23,859 nt of DNA from an uncultured Mollicutes bacterium (GCA_900542595.1 UQOB01000013.1:1-23859); one strand, 5' to 3'. Positions 8,721 to 16,446 are shown, counted from the stretch's first letter. A program made the numbers and translations. Notes: generated by a model not told the origin, from the sequence alone.

Positions 8721-9953
8721 ATGGAACGAAAACTAAAGATTGATCTCAAAGCGAAAGAGATTTTAACTCTCTTAAAAGAGAAGGGCTTTCCTTCTTATAT
8801 TGTTGGGGGAGCAGTACGTGACTTAATGCTCAACCGGGAAGTCCATGATTACGATATTGCCACACCCGCAAGACCCGTAGATTTACAAAAACTATTTCCT
8901 GATAGCTATGGGGGTTACGGGGAAGAATATGGCTCAGTGACTATTGTCTATAAGAAACAAACCTTTGAAATAACCACTCTTAGGCAAGAAGGGGATTATA
9001 TCGATTATAGACACCCCGATCGGGTCTTCTTTACTGATAAACTCGATAAAGATTTAGCGAGACGAGATTTTACCGTGAACGCGATGGGGTATTCGTTAGA
9101 TACTGGGTTATTTGACCCTTTCCACGGGGAGAAGGATTTAGAGAATAACCTCTTAGTGGCGGTCGGTGATCCTCATGTCCGTTTTAAAGAAGATGCTTTA
9201 AGAATTTTAAGGGGACTGAGGTTTGCTTCTACCAGAGGGTTTGATATTGAAAAAAATACCTTAGAAGGAATGAAAGAAGCCGCGCCTCTTTTACTTAAGA
9301 TATCGAAAAGAAAGAAAACCTGGGAACTGATTGAAGCTTTTAATGGGGATTACCCAGAGAATTTATCTTATTTAACAATCAAAGAGTTCTGGGTTAATCT
9401 CTTCGGGGATAACTTAAATAGATACAGTTTAGACAAAGAAGACTTTGGTATCTTAAAAGAAATACCTCCGATCGGTTATTTAAGACTGATGGGCTTTATG
9501 CACCTGTTATGGAAGAATAATGTGGTTATTTATGAAGACCCGGAAATCTTCTTTAAGAAAGTAGTGGACGCGTTAGAAATTGGGAAACAAAGCCAAAAAG
9601 AAATCATTGAGCATAGTCTCTTAGTTTTCCAAGAAACTCCCAAAGATTATCCCGGCTTAAGACGGGTCTTAATGAATATTATGTTCGAGGATTACCGGGA
9701 TATCTTAACGATTAAGAATGTCATCTATAACGAAGAAAACGATGAAGAAAAGAAGATGGTGATGGAAATCGCGCTTAATAAAGACCCGATTCATTTAAAA
9801 GACTTAAAAGTTAACGGGGACGATTTACGGAAGATCGGTTTTGAAGGCAAGATGATCGGGAAAGAACTTTACCGCTTATTAGAACTCATTCTTAAAGAAC
9901 CCGAGAAGAACCAAAAAGAAGTCTTGTTACTAATTGCTAAGAAAGATTTATAA
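8721..9953 (+). CDS. cca: CCA tRNA nucleotidyltransferase
   Basis: This enzyme adds or repairs the 3'-CCA end of tRNAs in the cytoplasm, using CTP and ATP without a template. The 410-aa product shows the class II nucleotidyltransferase signature: YIVGGAVRDLML (GGAVRD at 29-34), the metal-binding pair HDYDIAT (Asp43 and Asp45), LARRDFTVNAMG (~112-123) and EDALRILRGLRFAS (157-170). The rest is the helical neck/body/tail region, and the length fits Bacillus-type CCA-adding enzymes (about 400 aa). No HD phosphohydrolase domain is present. An AGGAG lies 18 nt before the ATG, too far for a normal ribosome site; TAAAGT lies 7 nt before it. It is a single gene ended by its own terminator, a housekeeping gene lying between two helicase-nuclease genes. 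Confidence 0.95.
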   Translation: MERKLKIDLKAKEILTLLKEKGFPSYIVGGAVRDLMLNREVHDYDIATPARPVDLQKLFPDSYGGYGEEYGSVTIVYKKQTFEITTLRQEGDYIDYRHPDRVFFTDKLDKDLARRDFTVNAMGYSLDTGLFDPFHGEKDLENNLLVAVGDPHVRFKEDALRILRGLRFASTRGFDIEKNTLEGMKEAAPLLLKISKRKKTWELIEAFNGDYPENLSYLTIKEFWVNLFGDNLNRYSLDKEDFGILKEIPPIGYLRLMGFMHLLWKNNVVIYEDPEIFFKKVVDALEIGKQSQKEIIEHSLLVFQETPKDYPGLRRVLMNIMFEDYRDILTIKNVIYNEENDEEKKMVMEIALNKDPIHLKDLKVNGDDLRKIGFEGKMIGKELYRLLELILKEPEKNQKEVLLLIAKKDL

Positions 9954-9960
9954 AGAAATG

Positions 9961-9986
9961 AAAGACGGGATTTTATCCGTCTTTTC
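9961..9986 (+). terminator. Terminator after cca
   Basis: aaagacgg (9961-9968) pairs with ccgtcttt (9977-9984) around an 8-nt loop, followed by a T-rich stretch. It starts 7 nt after the cca stop. Confidence 0.85.
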
Positions 9987-9997
9987 TTTATCTTTGC

Positions 9998-10003
9998 TAA
10001 AAT
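9998..10003 (+). promoter_or_regulatory. -10 hexamer of a leaderless-type start
   Basis: TAAAAT ends exactly 6 nt before the ATG at 10010, no Shine-Dalgarno is visible, and the in-frame codon at 9998-10000 is TAA, so no earlier start exists. No good -35 is seen; the region upstream is the cca terminator. Confidence 0.5.
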
Positions 10004-10009
10004 AAGTCA

Positions 10010-13000
10010 ATGGAAAACCTCAAACTAGTCTTTTATCAAGCGATAATAGACGGAAAATGGCTCTCAATCAGTTATCAGAATAAAAAGAAAGAACTGACGG
10101 ATTATTTCATTGGGATCAATGATATCGATGCGATGAAGGGTATCATTTATTGTGACCTTTATAATCCTTTGATGGGCCCTTTAGGTAGTCTTTTAAAAGA
10201 TGATAGTAAGCGGACTTTTATTTATCTTAATCAAGTTAAGAACGCGAAAATCTTAAATAATAGTTTCCATAAGACCCCGGAACCTCTTTTAAAAAGAGCG
10301 TCGGAAGAACAACTATTAAGGCGATATCTCGACGTCGATGAACTGGATAACAATATCTTAAAGTATTTATCGGATTGCTACCGTAACGATAACGAACCCT
10401 TCATTAAAGATACCGTCATGGTGGACGGGATCGATCGGCATGAACTTAAGAAACCATATAAGTTAAACGATGAACAGTTTAAGGCTTTGCTCGACCAGGT
10501 CTTTAAAAAAGAAACGACCTTCCAAGCCGAAAGACTATATCGGTACTCGGACTTAGTGATGAACTATTTTTCGATCGATACGATGGGTAAACAATATGTC
10601 GTCTCTTTCCGTCGTTTATTTTTAGATTTTAAAGAAAAGACCTTAATCTTAGGGAACCACACCTTTATCAATAAAACCTTCTTACTGAGCGATGATAAAC
10701 GTTTATCTTTATCATCTTACTTAAGTGTTCCCCCGGAAGTCTTTCAAAGTGAATATGATGCAAGAGAAAGAGAGTTTATCAGTTTAATTGAAGAAAACTA
10801 TCATAACGGAGAAAAGAGTAACACGAGACCTAGTTTATTTCTCTTGGGGGATAATCAACAAAAAGTGGTGGATATCACATTGGACGCGATAGCGACCCAA
10901 GAGAAAGAAGGAAAACTAAATCAACCTTTAAAGTGTTTCTTTGGGAGAAACATGTTAAGGAAAAGGACCGCTAATATTAGGGATATCGTCGTTTATGACC
11001 GAAAGAAAGTGAATATCGACCAAATAAGAGTGGTCTTTAATGCCGTAAAGAATCGAGTCACTTATGTTCAAGGGCCACCCGGAACGGGGAAAACGGAGAC
11101 CATCTTTAACGTCCTATTATCGTGTTACGTCAATAAACAGACGGTCTTACTATGTTCGAATAACAATCATCCAGTCGATGATATCGTCGAGAAGCTTTTA
11201 AAACGTTTCTATTTAAAGAAAGAAGACAAGAACTTAATCTTCTTTCCATTTATTCGCTTAGGGAGTAACGCCGAACTGGAAAGTACGATTAGGCATTTAA
11301 GAAAGATTTATCAGTACGTAGAAAAGAATAAAGACGTGAAAGTCACTCCATCCTTCTTAAAAGAAGCCTTTTCGAAGATTAATCAACATTACGATAAATT
11401 AAAGTCCTTACTTGAGGATTACGAAAACTCCACTGAGATTAAAGAAACCATTCAAAGATTAGAAAACTTTAAAGATTATGTCAGCGATAGTCCGACCTTC
11501 TTAAAGACAATCGATGAACAGTTAAACGACCAAAGGTTAAAGCTTAAGCTCTATAAAGAACCATCTGATCAAGAAGTGAATTCTCTTTGTCCATCTGCGA
11601 GAGAAGATACTGACTTTATCTCTTTCCTTTATTACTCTTCTTTAGCTCACTTTAAGAACTTATTAAAAGAAGAATATCAAGACTTCATCGATATTATCTT
11701 TACTGAAGAAATCGATGTCGCGGTCACGGAACTCAATAAATACTTAAGGGATGATGATAACTTAAAGAAGTTTTTAGAAGTCTTTCCCGTGGTTTTAACT
11801 ACTAACCTCAGTAGCGGTAAACTGGGAAGCCCCATTAAACACTTCACTTTAACCATCATGGATGAAAGCGGTCAGTGCAATATTGCGACAAGTTTAATCC
11901 CGATATGTCGAGCGGAGAATCTTTTATTAGTAGGGGATACTAATCAACTGCAACCCGTCACTGTCATTGACCCCGTCTTAAATGAAAAATTTAAGAAACA
12001 ATACCAAGTCAGCGATGACTATGATTATGTGCAAAACTCCATCCTTTCGACGATGCTTAAGAAAGATAAGAACTCGGAAGTTATTCTCTTACGTTATCAC
12101 TATCGATGTGGACGAAAAATCGCCGAATTTGCTAACCAAAGGTTCTATGACGGGAAGCTTAAACTGATGAATAAGAACTTTGGTAATCTCTCTTATATCA
12201 ATGTTGAAAACAATAATAGTGTGGACCGAAATAGTTACTATGAAGAAGCGAACGCGATAGTGAGGTATGTGAAAGAACAGAAGCTTACGGACTGCGGTAT
12301 CGTGACCCCTTTTAATAACCAAGCGGCTTTAATCAATGCCTTGCTTAAGAAAAATAAGATTGAAGGGGTCCAAGCCGGCACGGTTCATACCCTTCAAGGA
12401 AGCGAAAGAACGACGATTATCATGTCCGCGGCTCTGTCACTTAGAACAGCCAAAAGAACGATGAAATGGATCGATGATAATTATGAGCTCATCAATGTTG
12501 CGGTCACTCGTGCTAAAGAAAACTTCGTCTTCTGCGGGGATAAGAAAGCCATCGATTTACTGTATAAAACGAAATCCAGTGATATCAAAGTATTATCCGA
12601 TTATGTCTTTAAGAATGGGAATATCACTGTCCCAAAATCCGATATCGTCATCCTCACGGACTTTAGTAATAATAGCGTTAATGAACGGGAATTCTTTAGA
12701 ACGATAACACCTTATTTTAAAAGGCGGGGAAGCAAGATGCGTCTTATCCGGAATATGGCGGTCCAAGAAGCGATTAAAGGAATCGATCCTGAAGACTTTC
12801 TAAAGATCGGACGAAAAGAATTTGATGTGGTAGTGCAGCTTTCCGTTGGCCTTCTCCAAAGGCGATATAGAACCATCACCGTCTTTGAAATCGATGGAGG
12901 GGAACATTTAGGGAACGCTTTAAGAAGAAAAGCCGATAAAGAGAAGATGGAAATCTGCCAAAAGTACGGAGTGAAGTTAATTAGAATCGCCAATTCGGAA

Positions 13001-13102
13001 GTTAAGGATTATGAATTAATCATCCGTTTATTCGAATGCATGATGGGAAAATTCCCGACGATTGATAACGAACAGATATCCTTATTTGAAGAATTTGAAT
13101 AG
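10010..13102 (+). CDS. SF1 helicase with WYL-like N-terminus and DUF2726-like nuclease C-terminus
   Basis: A 1030-aa cytoplasmic protein. Residues ~1-85 have the layout of a WYL domain (FYQAIIDGKWLSISYQNKKK, then a strand-rich stretch ending in VKNAKILNNSF). The helicase core is of the UPF1/AAA_11-AAA_12 type: Walker A GPPGTGKT (355-362), a ~220-residue charged insertion, Walker B-like MDESGQ (617-622), GDTNQLQPV (642-650), YHYRCG (696-701), GTVHTLQGSE (790-799) and VAVTRAKE (830-837). Residues ~890-1005 look like a DUF2726/Vsr-like nuclease: FDVVV with Asp939, TVFEIDGGEH with Glu960, and a basic helix before the strand GVKLIRI. The combination suggests ATP-driven unwinding coupled to DNA or RNA cleavage, with WYL sensing a ligand or nucleic acid. 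A defence or repair role is inference. No adjacent partner gene is seen; the gene has its own leaderless-type start. Confidence 0.85.
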   Translation: MENLKLVFYQAIIDGKWLSISYQNKKKELTDYFIGINDIDAMKGIIYCDLYNPLMGPLGSLLKDDSKRTFIYLNQVKNAKILNNSFHKTPEPLLKRASEEQLLRRYLDVDELDNNILKYLSDCYRNDNEPFIKDTVMVDGIDRHELKKPYKLNDEQFKALLDQVFKKETTFQAERLYRYSDLVMNYFSIDTMGKQYVVSFRRLFLDFKEKTLILGNHTFINKTFLLSDDKRLSLSSYLSVPPEVFQSEYDAREREFISLIEENYHNGEKSNTRPSLFLLGDNQQKVVDITLDAIATQEKEGKLNQPLKCFFGRNMLRKRTANIRDIVVYDRKKVNIDQIRVVFNAVKNRVTYVQGPPGTGKTETIFNVLLSCYVNKQTVLLCSNNNHPVDDIVEKLLKRFYLKKEDKNLIFFPFIRLGSNAELESTIRHLRKIYQYVEKNKDVKVTPSFLKEAFSKINQHYDKLKSLLEDYENSTEIKETIQRLENFKDYVSDSPTFLKTIDEQLNDQRLKLKLYKEPSDQEVNSLCPSAREDTDFISFLYYSSLAHFKNLLKEEYQDFIDIIFTEEIDVAVTELNKYLRDDDNLKKFLEVFPVVLTTNLSSGKLGSPIKHFTLTIMDESGQCNIATSLIPICRAENLLLVGDTNQLQPVTVIDPVLNEKFKKQYQVSDDYDYVQNSILSTMLKKDKNSEVILLRYHYRCGRKIAEFANQRFYDGKLKLMNKNFGNLSYINVENNNSVDRNSYYEEANAIVRYVKEQKLTDCGIVTPFNNQAALINALLKKNKIEGVQAGTVHTLQGSERTTIIMSAALSLRTAKRTMKWIDDNYELINVAVTRAKENFVFCGDKKAIDLLYKTKSSDIKVLSDYVFKNGNITVPKSDIVILTDFSNNSVNEREFFRTITPYFKRRGSKMRLIRNMAVQEAIKGIDPEDFLKIGRKEFDVVVQLSVGLLQRRYRTITVFEIDGGEHLGNALRRKADKEKMEICQKYGVKLIRIANSEVKDYELIIRLFECMMGKFPTIDNEQISLFEEFE

Positions 13103-13105
13103 GGT

Positions 13106-13124
13106 TTTAAAGGGATATTTAAAA
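13106..13124. repeat. Second copy of the 19-bp AT-rich repeat
   Basis: Identical to 6093-6111 and 3 nt after the stop of the WYL-helicase-nuclease gene. A partial third copy, ttttaaagggataa, lies at 13196-13209. Between them a 7-bp inverted repeat (ttttctc 13144-13150 with gagaaaa 13162-13168) lacks a T tail. The rest of 13125-13279 has no gene that I can support. Confidence 0.5.
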
Positions 13125-13279
13125 GAAATTATTAATAAAATAGTTTTCTCCATTATTGAGAGAGAAAAATGAAGATTTGCAAGGATAATCAGGTATTTTA
13201 AAGGGATAATTTCTTAATTCTCCATTTTGAATACCTTCATTATCTTTATTGTTATATAGTCCTTTTGTATCTTTAAGGC

Positions 13280-14083
13280 ATGAACTTATTCACTGATATC
13301 ATCGTTCCGACGGAGATTACCCCAACCCGGAGTTTTAACCTGACCTACATCATCTTGGATTCCATCTTTATCCTCATCTTACTTTTGTTCCTTCTCTTTA
13401 AAAAGAAATATATCACTCTCATCTGGTCCCTCTTCGGCGGCATCCTTTATTTCATCGTCGATTACGGCGGTTTTCACCTTTTAAGCGGAACGAGGGAAGT
13501 TTTGATAGATAACGTAGTGCAAGGGGAGATGAATACCGCTTTAGTGTTACTATGGATGAGTTTAAGTTATGGTATTACGAACTTCTGCTTTATCTGGCTC
13601 CTTCTTAAAAATGATAAAGATAAGTGGCTTTTCCTTCTTATGATTGTCGGCTGGTGGATCGCCTGCCCCGTTCTTAGTTTAGCCGGGGGAGAAAGTAACA
13701 TCATAACGAGAAGAACCACCGATGCTTATCACTGGATTATGGCCTTGTTCTTAGTAGTGGGCTATCTCCTCCTCATCGCCTATAAACTCTTTAAAAAAGA
13801 AAAACGGAATCTCTTTAGTTTATTGACCCTTAACTTAATCGGAATCGCGGTCCAAGGCTGTTGGGAAATCGCCTTACTCCTTAACGGCATCCGTCCGATG
13901 AACGATATGTCAGTTAAAACCGTCATCGTGAATAGCTTAATTGAAACCAATATGGGTTTACCTTATATGTGGCTGATCTATTTCTATGTCAGCCGGAAGT
14001 GGAATGACGACTTAAGTCCCTTTACCGGGGTAAAAAGATGCCTCTTTAAGCCGGATCCCTTAGATTTAAAAGAAGAAAATTAA
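13280..14083 (+). CDS. Seven-helix membrane protein of unknown function
   Basis: The 267-aa product is strongly hydrophobic, with about seven membrane segments at roughly 20-40, 45-66, 86-109, 115-136, 149-170, 178-201 and 214-237, a short N-terminal tail and a basic, Pro/Lys-containing C-terminal tail (~238-267). Conserved-looking polar positions lie in or near helices: DYGGFH (61-66), GWWIACP (124-130), DAYHW (148-152), QGCWE (192-196) and ETNMGLPYMW (222-231). These acidic, His and Trp residues in membrane regions could serve binding or catalysis, but I do not recognise the family. There is no signal peptide. It stands alone with its own terminator downstream. No strong Shine-Dalgarno is seen (AAGG lies 1 nt before ATG), and TATCTT lies 6 nt before the ATG, a weak version of the leaderless pattern. 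Confidence 0.7.
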   Translation: MNLFTDIIVPTEITPTRSFNLTYIILDSIFILILLLFLLFKKKYITLIWSLFGGILYFIVDYGGFHLLSGTREVLIDNVVQGEMNTALVLLWMSLSYGITNFCFIWLLLKNDKDKWLFLLMIVGWWIACPVLSLAGGESNIITRRTTDAYHWIMALFLVVGYLLLIAYKLFKKEKRNLFSLLTLNLIGIAVQGCWEIALLLNGIRPMNDMSVKTVIVNSLIETNMGLPYMWLIYFYVSRKWNDDLSPFTGVKRCLFKPDPLDLKEEN

Positions 14084-14092
14084 AAAAATATT

Positions 14093-14194
14093 TTTACTTA
14101 ACAAAACGGGTGTTAACTCACCCTTTTTTCTCACCTTATATAGTTTTTATCTATATAAGGATAGTAAAGGGAATTTATTCTTTACTTAACAAAA
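14093..14194 (+). repeat. 14-bp direct repeats bracketing tandem hairpins
   Basis: tttacttaacaaaa occurs at 14093-14106 and again at 14181-14194. Between them lie the terminator of the membrane-protein gene and a perfect 10-bp hairpin, ccttatatag (14134-14143) with ctatataagg (14151-14160), loop tttttat. A further 7-bp hairpin (agtaaag 14163-14169 with ctttact 14180-14186) overlaps the second repeat. The role is unknown. Confidence 0.45.
14104..14129 (+). terminator. Terminator of the 7-TM protein gene
   Basis: gggtg (14108-14112) pairs with caccc (14119-14123) around a 6-nt loop and is followed by six T. It starts about 20 nt after the stop. Confidence 0.8.
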
Positions 14195-14217
14195 TAAAAA
14201 CTTAGTAATCATCGCTA

Positions 14218-14231
14218 TGTAAGCGCTTAAC
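14218..14231 (+). promoter_or_regulatory. Palindrome, weak cre-like site
   Basis: tgtaagcgcttaac contains the perfect 10-bp palindrome taagcgctta. The TG.AA.CG half resembles a catabolite-responsive element for CcpA, but the second half deviates at the CA end. It lies upstream of the small ORF and the surface-protein gene. Confidence 0.2.
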
Positions 14232-14246
14232 TTCCCTCTTGCAAAG

Positions 14247-14420
14247 ATGAGAATAGAAGTGCTTTATAAGAGCAAATATTTAAAGATTTCGGGTCTTTAT
14301 CCCTTAAAAGAGGATGACATCATTAATGTTAATAACGGGAAAGATAACTTCACTTTTAGGACTAAGCATAACGATAGCCTCTATAAAGGGGAGCTCCTCT
14401 ATAGTAAAAGAAAGAAATAA
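14247..14420 (+). CDS. Small basic protein, hypothetical (57 aa)
   Basis: An uninterrupted frame from ATG at 14247 to TAA at 14418-14420. The composition looks protein-like: alternating hydrophobic and charged strands (RIEVLYKSKYLKISGLY), then KEDDIINVNNGKDNFTFRTK, and a strongly basic tail (YSKRKK). The only possible start is this ATG, because a stop lies in frame at 14220-14222 with no other start codon between. No clear Shine-Dalgarno or -10 is seen, which weakens the case. It lies between the 7-TM protein terminator and the promoter of the surface-protein gene, on the same strand. It may be a real small protein or the tail of a lost gene. No family recognised. Confidence 0.4.
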   Translation: MRIEVLYKSKYLKISGLYPLKEDDIINVNNGKDNFTFRTKHNDSLYKGELLYSKRKK

Positions 14421-14455
14421 TCGAAAGATTTTTCGTTATTGCATATCAAAATTTG

Positions 14456-14483
14456 TTGCATTTATCTTAATTGGCTTTAAACT
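14456..14483 (+). promoter_or_regulatory. Promoter of the anchored surface-protein gene
   Basis: TTGCAT (14456-14461), 16 nt, TAAACT (14478-14483), then a short leader with a strong ribosome site AAAGGGG (14493-14499) nine nt before the ATG at 14509. Confidence 0.5.
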
Positions 14484-14508
14484 AATGGGATGAAAGGGGT
14501 TTCATGAT

Positions 14509-15555
14509 ATGAAACGTTTTCGTTACCTTCTTGTTAGTGTCCTCGGTCTCGCCTTAGTTGGAAGCGTCGCGACTGCGGCAGTAATGAGCAATAAAAATAG
14601 CTATAACGTCATGGCGGAAAACGCGACAATTAGCGCAACACCAGCGGCCAATACAATGGAAAAAGTTAAAACCATTACAATCGTTGTAAAAGACATTGTA
14701 GAAGAGGACTGGCCTAATACTTATGGTTTAAAATATCATTCTTGGCAAACCCGCACTGTTTTTGATGATGATTCGTTATTAGAAACTGATAACAGCCGTT
14801 ATTTTTATGAAAGCGATGGGAATCAATACAATTCTACTACCGCATATAATCCTGTTTATGATTTGATTAATCCGGGTCAAGTAGTGAATGGTACCCTTCA
14901 AGCGACTACTGATACTTCTATTTATCGCGATCAATTGAATAGTGAAGTTACTTTTCATTTTCCTTGGTATGTTACTAGCATGAAAATGCAGCTCTTATTC
15001 GCGCAAGATGACTATTTATGGCAAGGGCAAAATTATGAAATAACAGCTCCAGGAACTTATAATTTTAATCAATGTGACTGGGAAAAGGACGAATGGCCTA
15101 AGAAATATTGCAATTGGAAAATTTCTTACGCTGGAGAAGATGATAAATCCTATGTTGAAGTTAATTCCCAAGAAAAACAATTTTTGATTGATTATTTTAG
15201 TGTTGTGCATCGCGTGGACGCTGATTTATCTATTTGTAGCAGTGACGTCAATGTGATAGATCTTGAAAATTTATTAGCGCAATATGACGCTTTAGATGAA
15301 GAAGTGAGGAATACTGTAAATAAAGCTGCTGATACCAACATTTTGTATAAGGGTTCTCTTTCTACAGTGGAAGAAATTATGGCTTACCTTAGAACGTATA
15401 TTCCTTCTCTTAAAAAAGAAACTAGTATAAACGCCGCTTTAACATTTAATGGAAATAGCGATAACTCTTTACTCACAGTGGGAGTTGGTTCAGTCGGTTT
15501 ATTGAGCGTGGTCGGTGTTGCTTACTTCATTAACCAAAAGAAGAAAAGAGCCTAG
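14509..15555 (+). CDS. Exported surface protein with C-terminal membrane anchor
   Basis: 348 aa. The N-terminus is a Sec-type signal peptide: basic MKRFR, hydrophobic core LLVSVLGLALVGSVATAAV and a likely cleavage around residues 24-36. The C-terminus has a membrane segment (LLTVGVGSVGLLSVVGVAYF) followed by NQKKKRA, so the protein should be anchored with its bulk outside. The hydrophobic-plus-basic tail resembles sortase substrates, but no LPXTG-type motif precedes it. The ectodomain has a beta-rich half with aromatic residues (W, Y) and two nearby cysteines in NQCDWEKDEWPKKYC, then a helical stretch (VIDLENLLAQYDALDEEVRN, then STVEEIMAYL) of the kind often seen at the end of such ectodomains. 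Function unknown. It is monocistronic, with its own promoter and a GC-rich terminator. Confidence 0.8.
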   Translation: MKRFRYLLVSVLGLALVGSVATAAVMSNKNSYNVMAENATISATPAANTMEKVKTITIVVKDIVEEDWPNTYGLKYHSWQTRTVFDDDSLLETDNSRYFYESDGNQYNSTTAYNPVYDLINPGQVVNGTLQATTDTSIYRDQLNSEVTFHFPWYVTSMKMQLLFAQDDYLWQGQNYEITAPGTYNFNQCDWEKDEWPKKYCNWKISYAGEDDKSYVEVNSQEKQFLIDYFSVVHRVDADLSICSSDVNVIDLENLLAQYDALDEEVRNTVNKAADTNILYKGSLSTVEEIMAYLRTYIPSLKKETSINAALTFNGNSDNSLLTVGVGSVGLLSVVGVAYFINQKKKRA

Positions 15556-15581
15556 TTCTCTTTCTTAAACCTAACTTTCTT

Positions 15582-15609
15582 GCGGGTCCTCTGGGGCCCG
15601 CTTTTCTTT
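15582..15609 (+). terminator. GC-rich terminator of the surface-protein gene
   Basis: gcgggtcc (15582-15589) pairs with gggcccgc (15594-15601), with one T-G wobble and a 4-nt loop, followed by ttttcttt. Confidence 0.9.
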
Positions 15610-15619
15610 AGGGTTAAGA

Positions 15620-15648
15620 TTGAAAGTATAGGTGAGTTCTTTTGCAAT
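15620..15648 (+). promoter_or_regulatory. Candidate promoter of the decayed lipoprotein
   Basis: TTGAAA (15620-15625), 17 nt, TGCAAT (15643-15648). It lies 30 nt before the presumed old start codon at 15678. Confidence 0.4.
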
Positions 15649-15677
15649 GAAGGGTTACTTGAAAAAGAGATAAAATC

Positions 15678-15944
15678 CTGAAAAAACAAGCGGTTTTACT
15701 GGTGGCAGCCTTTGAAGCGCTCACCCTCACAAGCGGCGGTCCAACGTCAACGGAAGTTACGGAACAAGAATGGGATGCCGGGGTCAAGGTTGGTTTAAAG
15801 AGTGAATACCAAATCACCTCGACGGCGGCTACCGCGATGTCTTTTACCGGGCTCGGAGAAAAGATGGATGATTTAGAAGAGTTCGATTACCGATATCAGC
15901 TATTTCGGAGTGGAACTTTCCGATATTCAAGCTTTATAAAGTAG
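15678..15944 (+). pseudogene. Decayed small lipoprotein gene
   Basis: The frame reads LKKQAVLLVAAFEALTLTSGG, a lipoprotein-type signal in which the first codon is CTG (15678-15680) where ATG is expected, an acidic residue interrupts the core, and the lipobox position reads SGG instead of SGC (GGT for TGT). A stop lies in frame just upstream (15660-15662), so no earlier start exists. After the lipobox come PTSTEVTEQEWDAGVKVG, the 'VTxxEWxxA' opening common in small lipoproteins of this lineage, and about 55 more residues to the stop. Total length 88 residues against the 150-plus usual for such proteins, so it is also truncated. A GTG at 15702 would give an 80-residue product without a signal. 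I read this as a relic. Confidence 0.5.
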
Positions 15945-15963
15945 CAAAATATCCTTTTATCTC

Positions 15964-15992
15964 TTTAAATCTCAACTAATTTTTCCGATAAT
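15964..15992 (+). promoter_or_regulatory. Leaderless-type promoter of the CBS protein gene
   Basis: TTTAAA (15964-15969), 17 nt, GATAAT (15987-15992), 6 nt, ATG (15999). There is no Shine-Dalgarno. Confidence 0.5.
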
Positions 15993-15998
15993 AAAGAC

Positions 15999-16415
15999 AT
16001 GAAAAAAAGCGACGCAAATATTTTGTTCCTTCTTTTACCCAAGAATTATGTCGACTATCTCTATAGCGACTTCACAGTGAGGCAAGCCGTCGAAAAGATG
16101 CGGGAAAGAAGGTATTCGATGATTCCGGTCGTCGAAAAGAAAACCGGGAAATATCTTTATTCCTTACGGGAAGGGGATTTTCTCTATTACTTAGCGGATA
16201 ACCGGCTCGACTTTGAAGAGCTCGAAAAATATCCCTTGAGCGATATCACCCCTTCACGGAATATCCGCGCGGTCGGAGTGAATTGCCAGATTAAAGAACT
16301 CTTCCAAACTATCAATGATCAAAACTTCGTTCCGGTCACCGATGATAAGGGGGTCTTTATCGGGATAGTGACACGGAAAGCCGTCATCAATCTCTTACTC
16401 GAAGAGAAAGAATGA
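15999..16415 (+). CDS. CBS-pair regulatory protein
   Basis: A 138-aa cytoplasmic protein made almost entirely of two CBS repeats. CBS1 (~18-75) is YLYSDFTVRQAVEKMRERRY, SMIPVVEKKTGKYLYSLREG, DFLYYL; CBS2 (~80-135) is PLSDITPSRNIRAVGVN, IKELFQTINDQNFVPVTDDK, GVFIGIVTRKAVINLL. CBS pairs bind adenine nucleotides in the cleft between repeats. The stand-alone length and the NQNFVPV/GxFxGIxTR pattern resemble the Firmicute YkuL/CbpB group, some of which bind c-di-AMP, so ligand sensing linked to K+ or stringent signalling is possible but not shown. No Shine-Dalgarno is visible; GATAAT lies 6 nt before the ATG. It converges on the Mrp ATPase gene and shares a two-way terminator with it. Confidence 0.85.
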   Translation: MKKSDANILFLLLPKNYVDYLYSDFTVRQAVEKMRERRYSMIPVVEKKTGKYLYSLREGDFLYYLADNRLDFEELEKYPLSDITPSRNIRAVGVNCQIKELFQTINDQNFVPVTDDKGVFIGIVTRKAVINLLLEEKE

Positions 16416-16418
16416 GAA

Positions 16419-16446
16419 AAAAGAGGAACTTCGTTGTTCCTCTTTT
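16419..16446. terminator. Bidirectional terminator between CBS and Mrp genes
   Basis: aaaagaggaac (16419-16429) pairs perfectly with gttcctctttt (16436-16446) around ttcgtt, giving T tracts on both strands between two convergent genes. Confidence 0.9.

Noticed and set aside
15500..15555. Sortase (LPXTG) anchoring of the 14509 product
   Set aside because: The hydrophobic and basic tail is present but no LPXTG-like motif precedes it, so I call only a membrane anchor.
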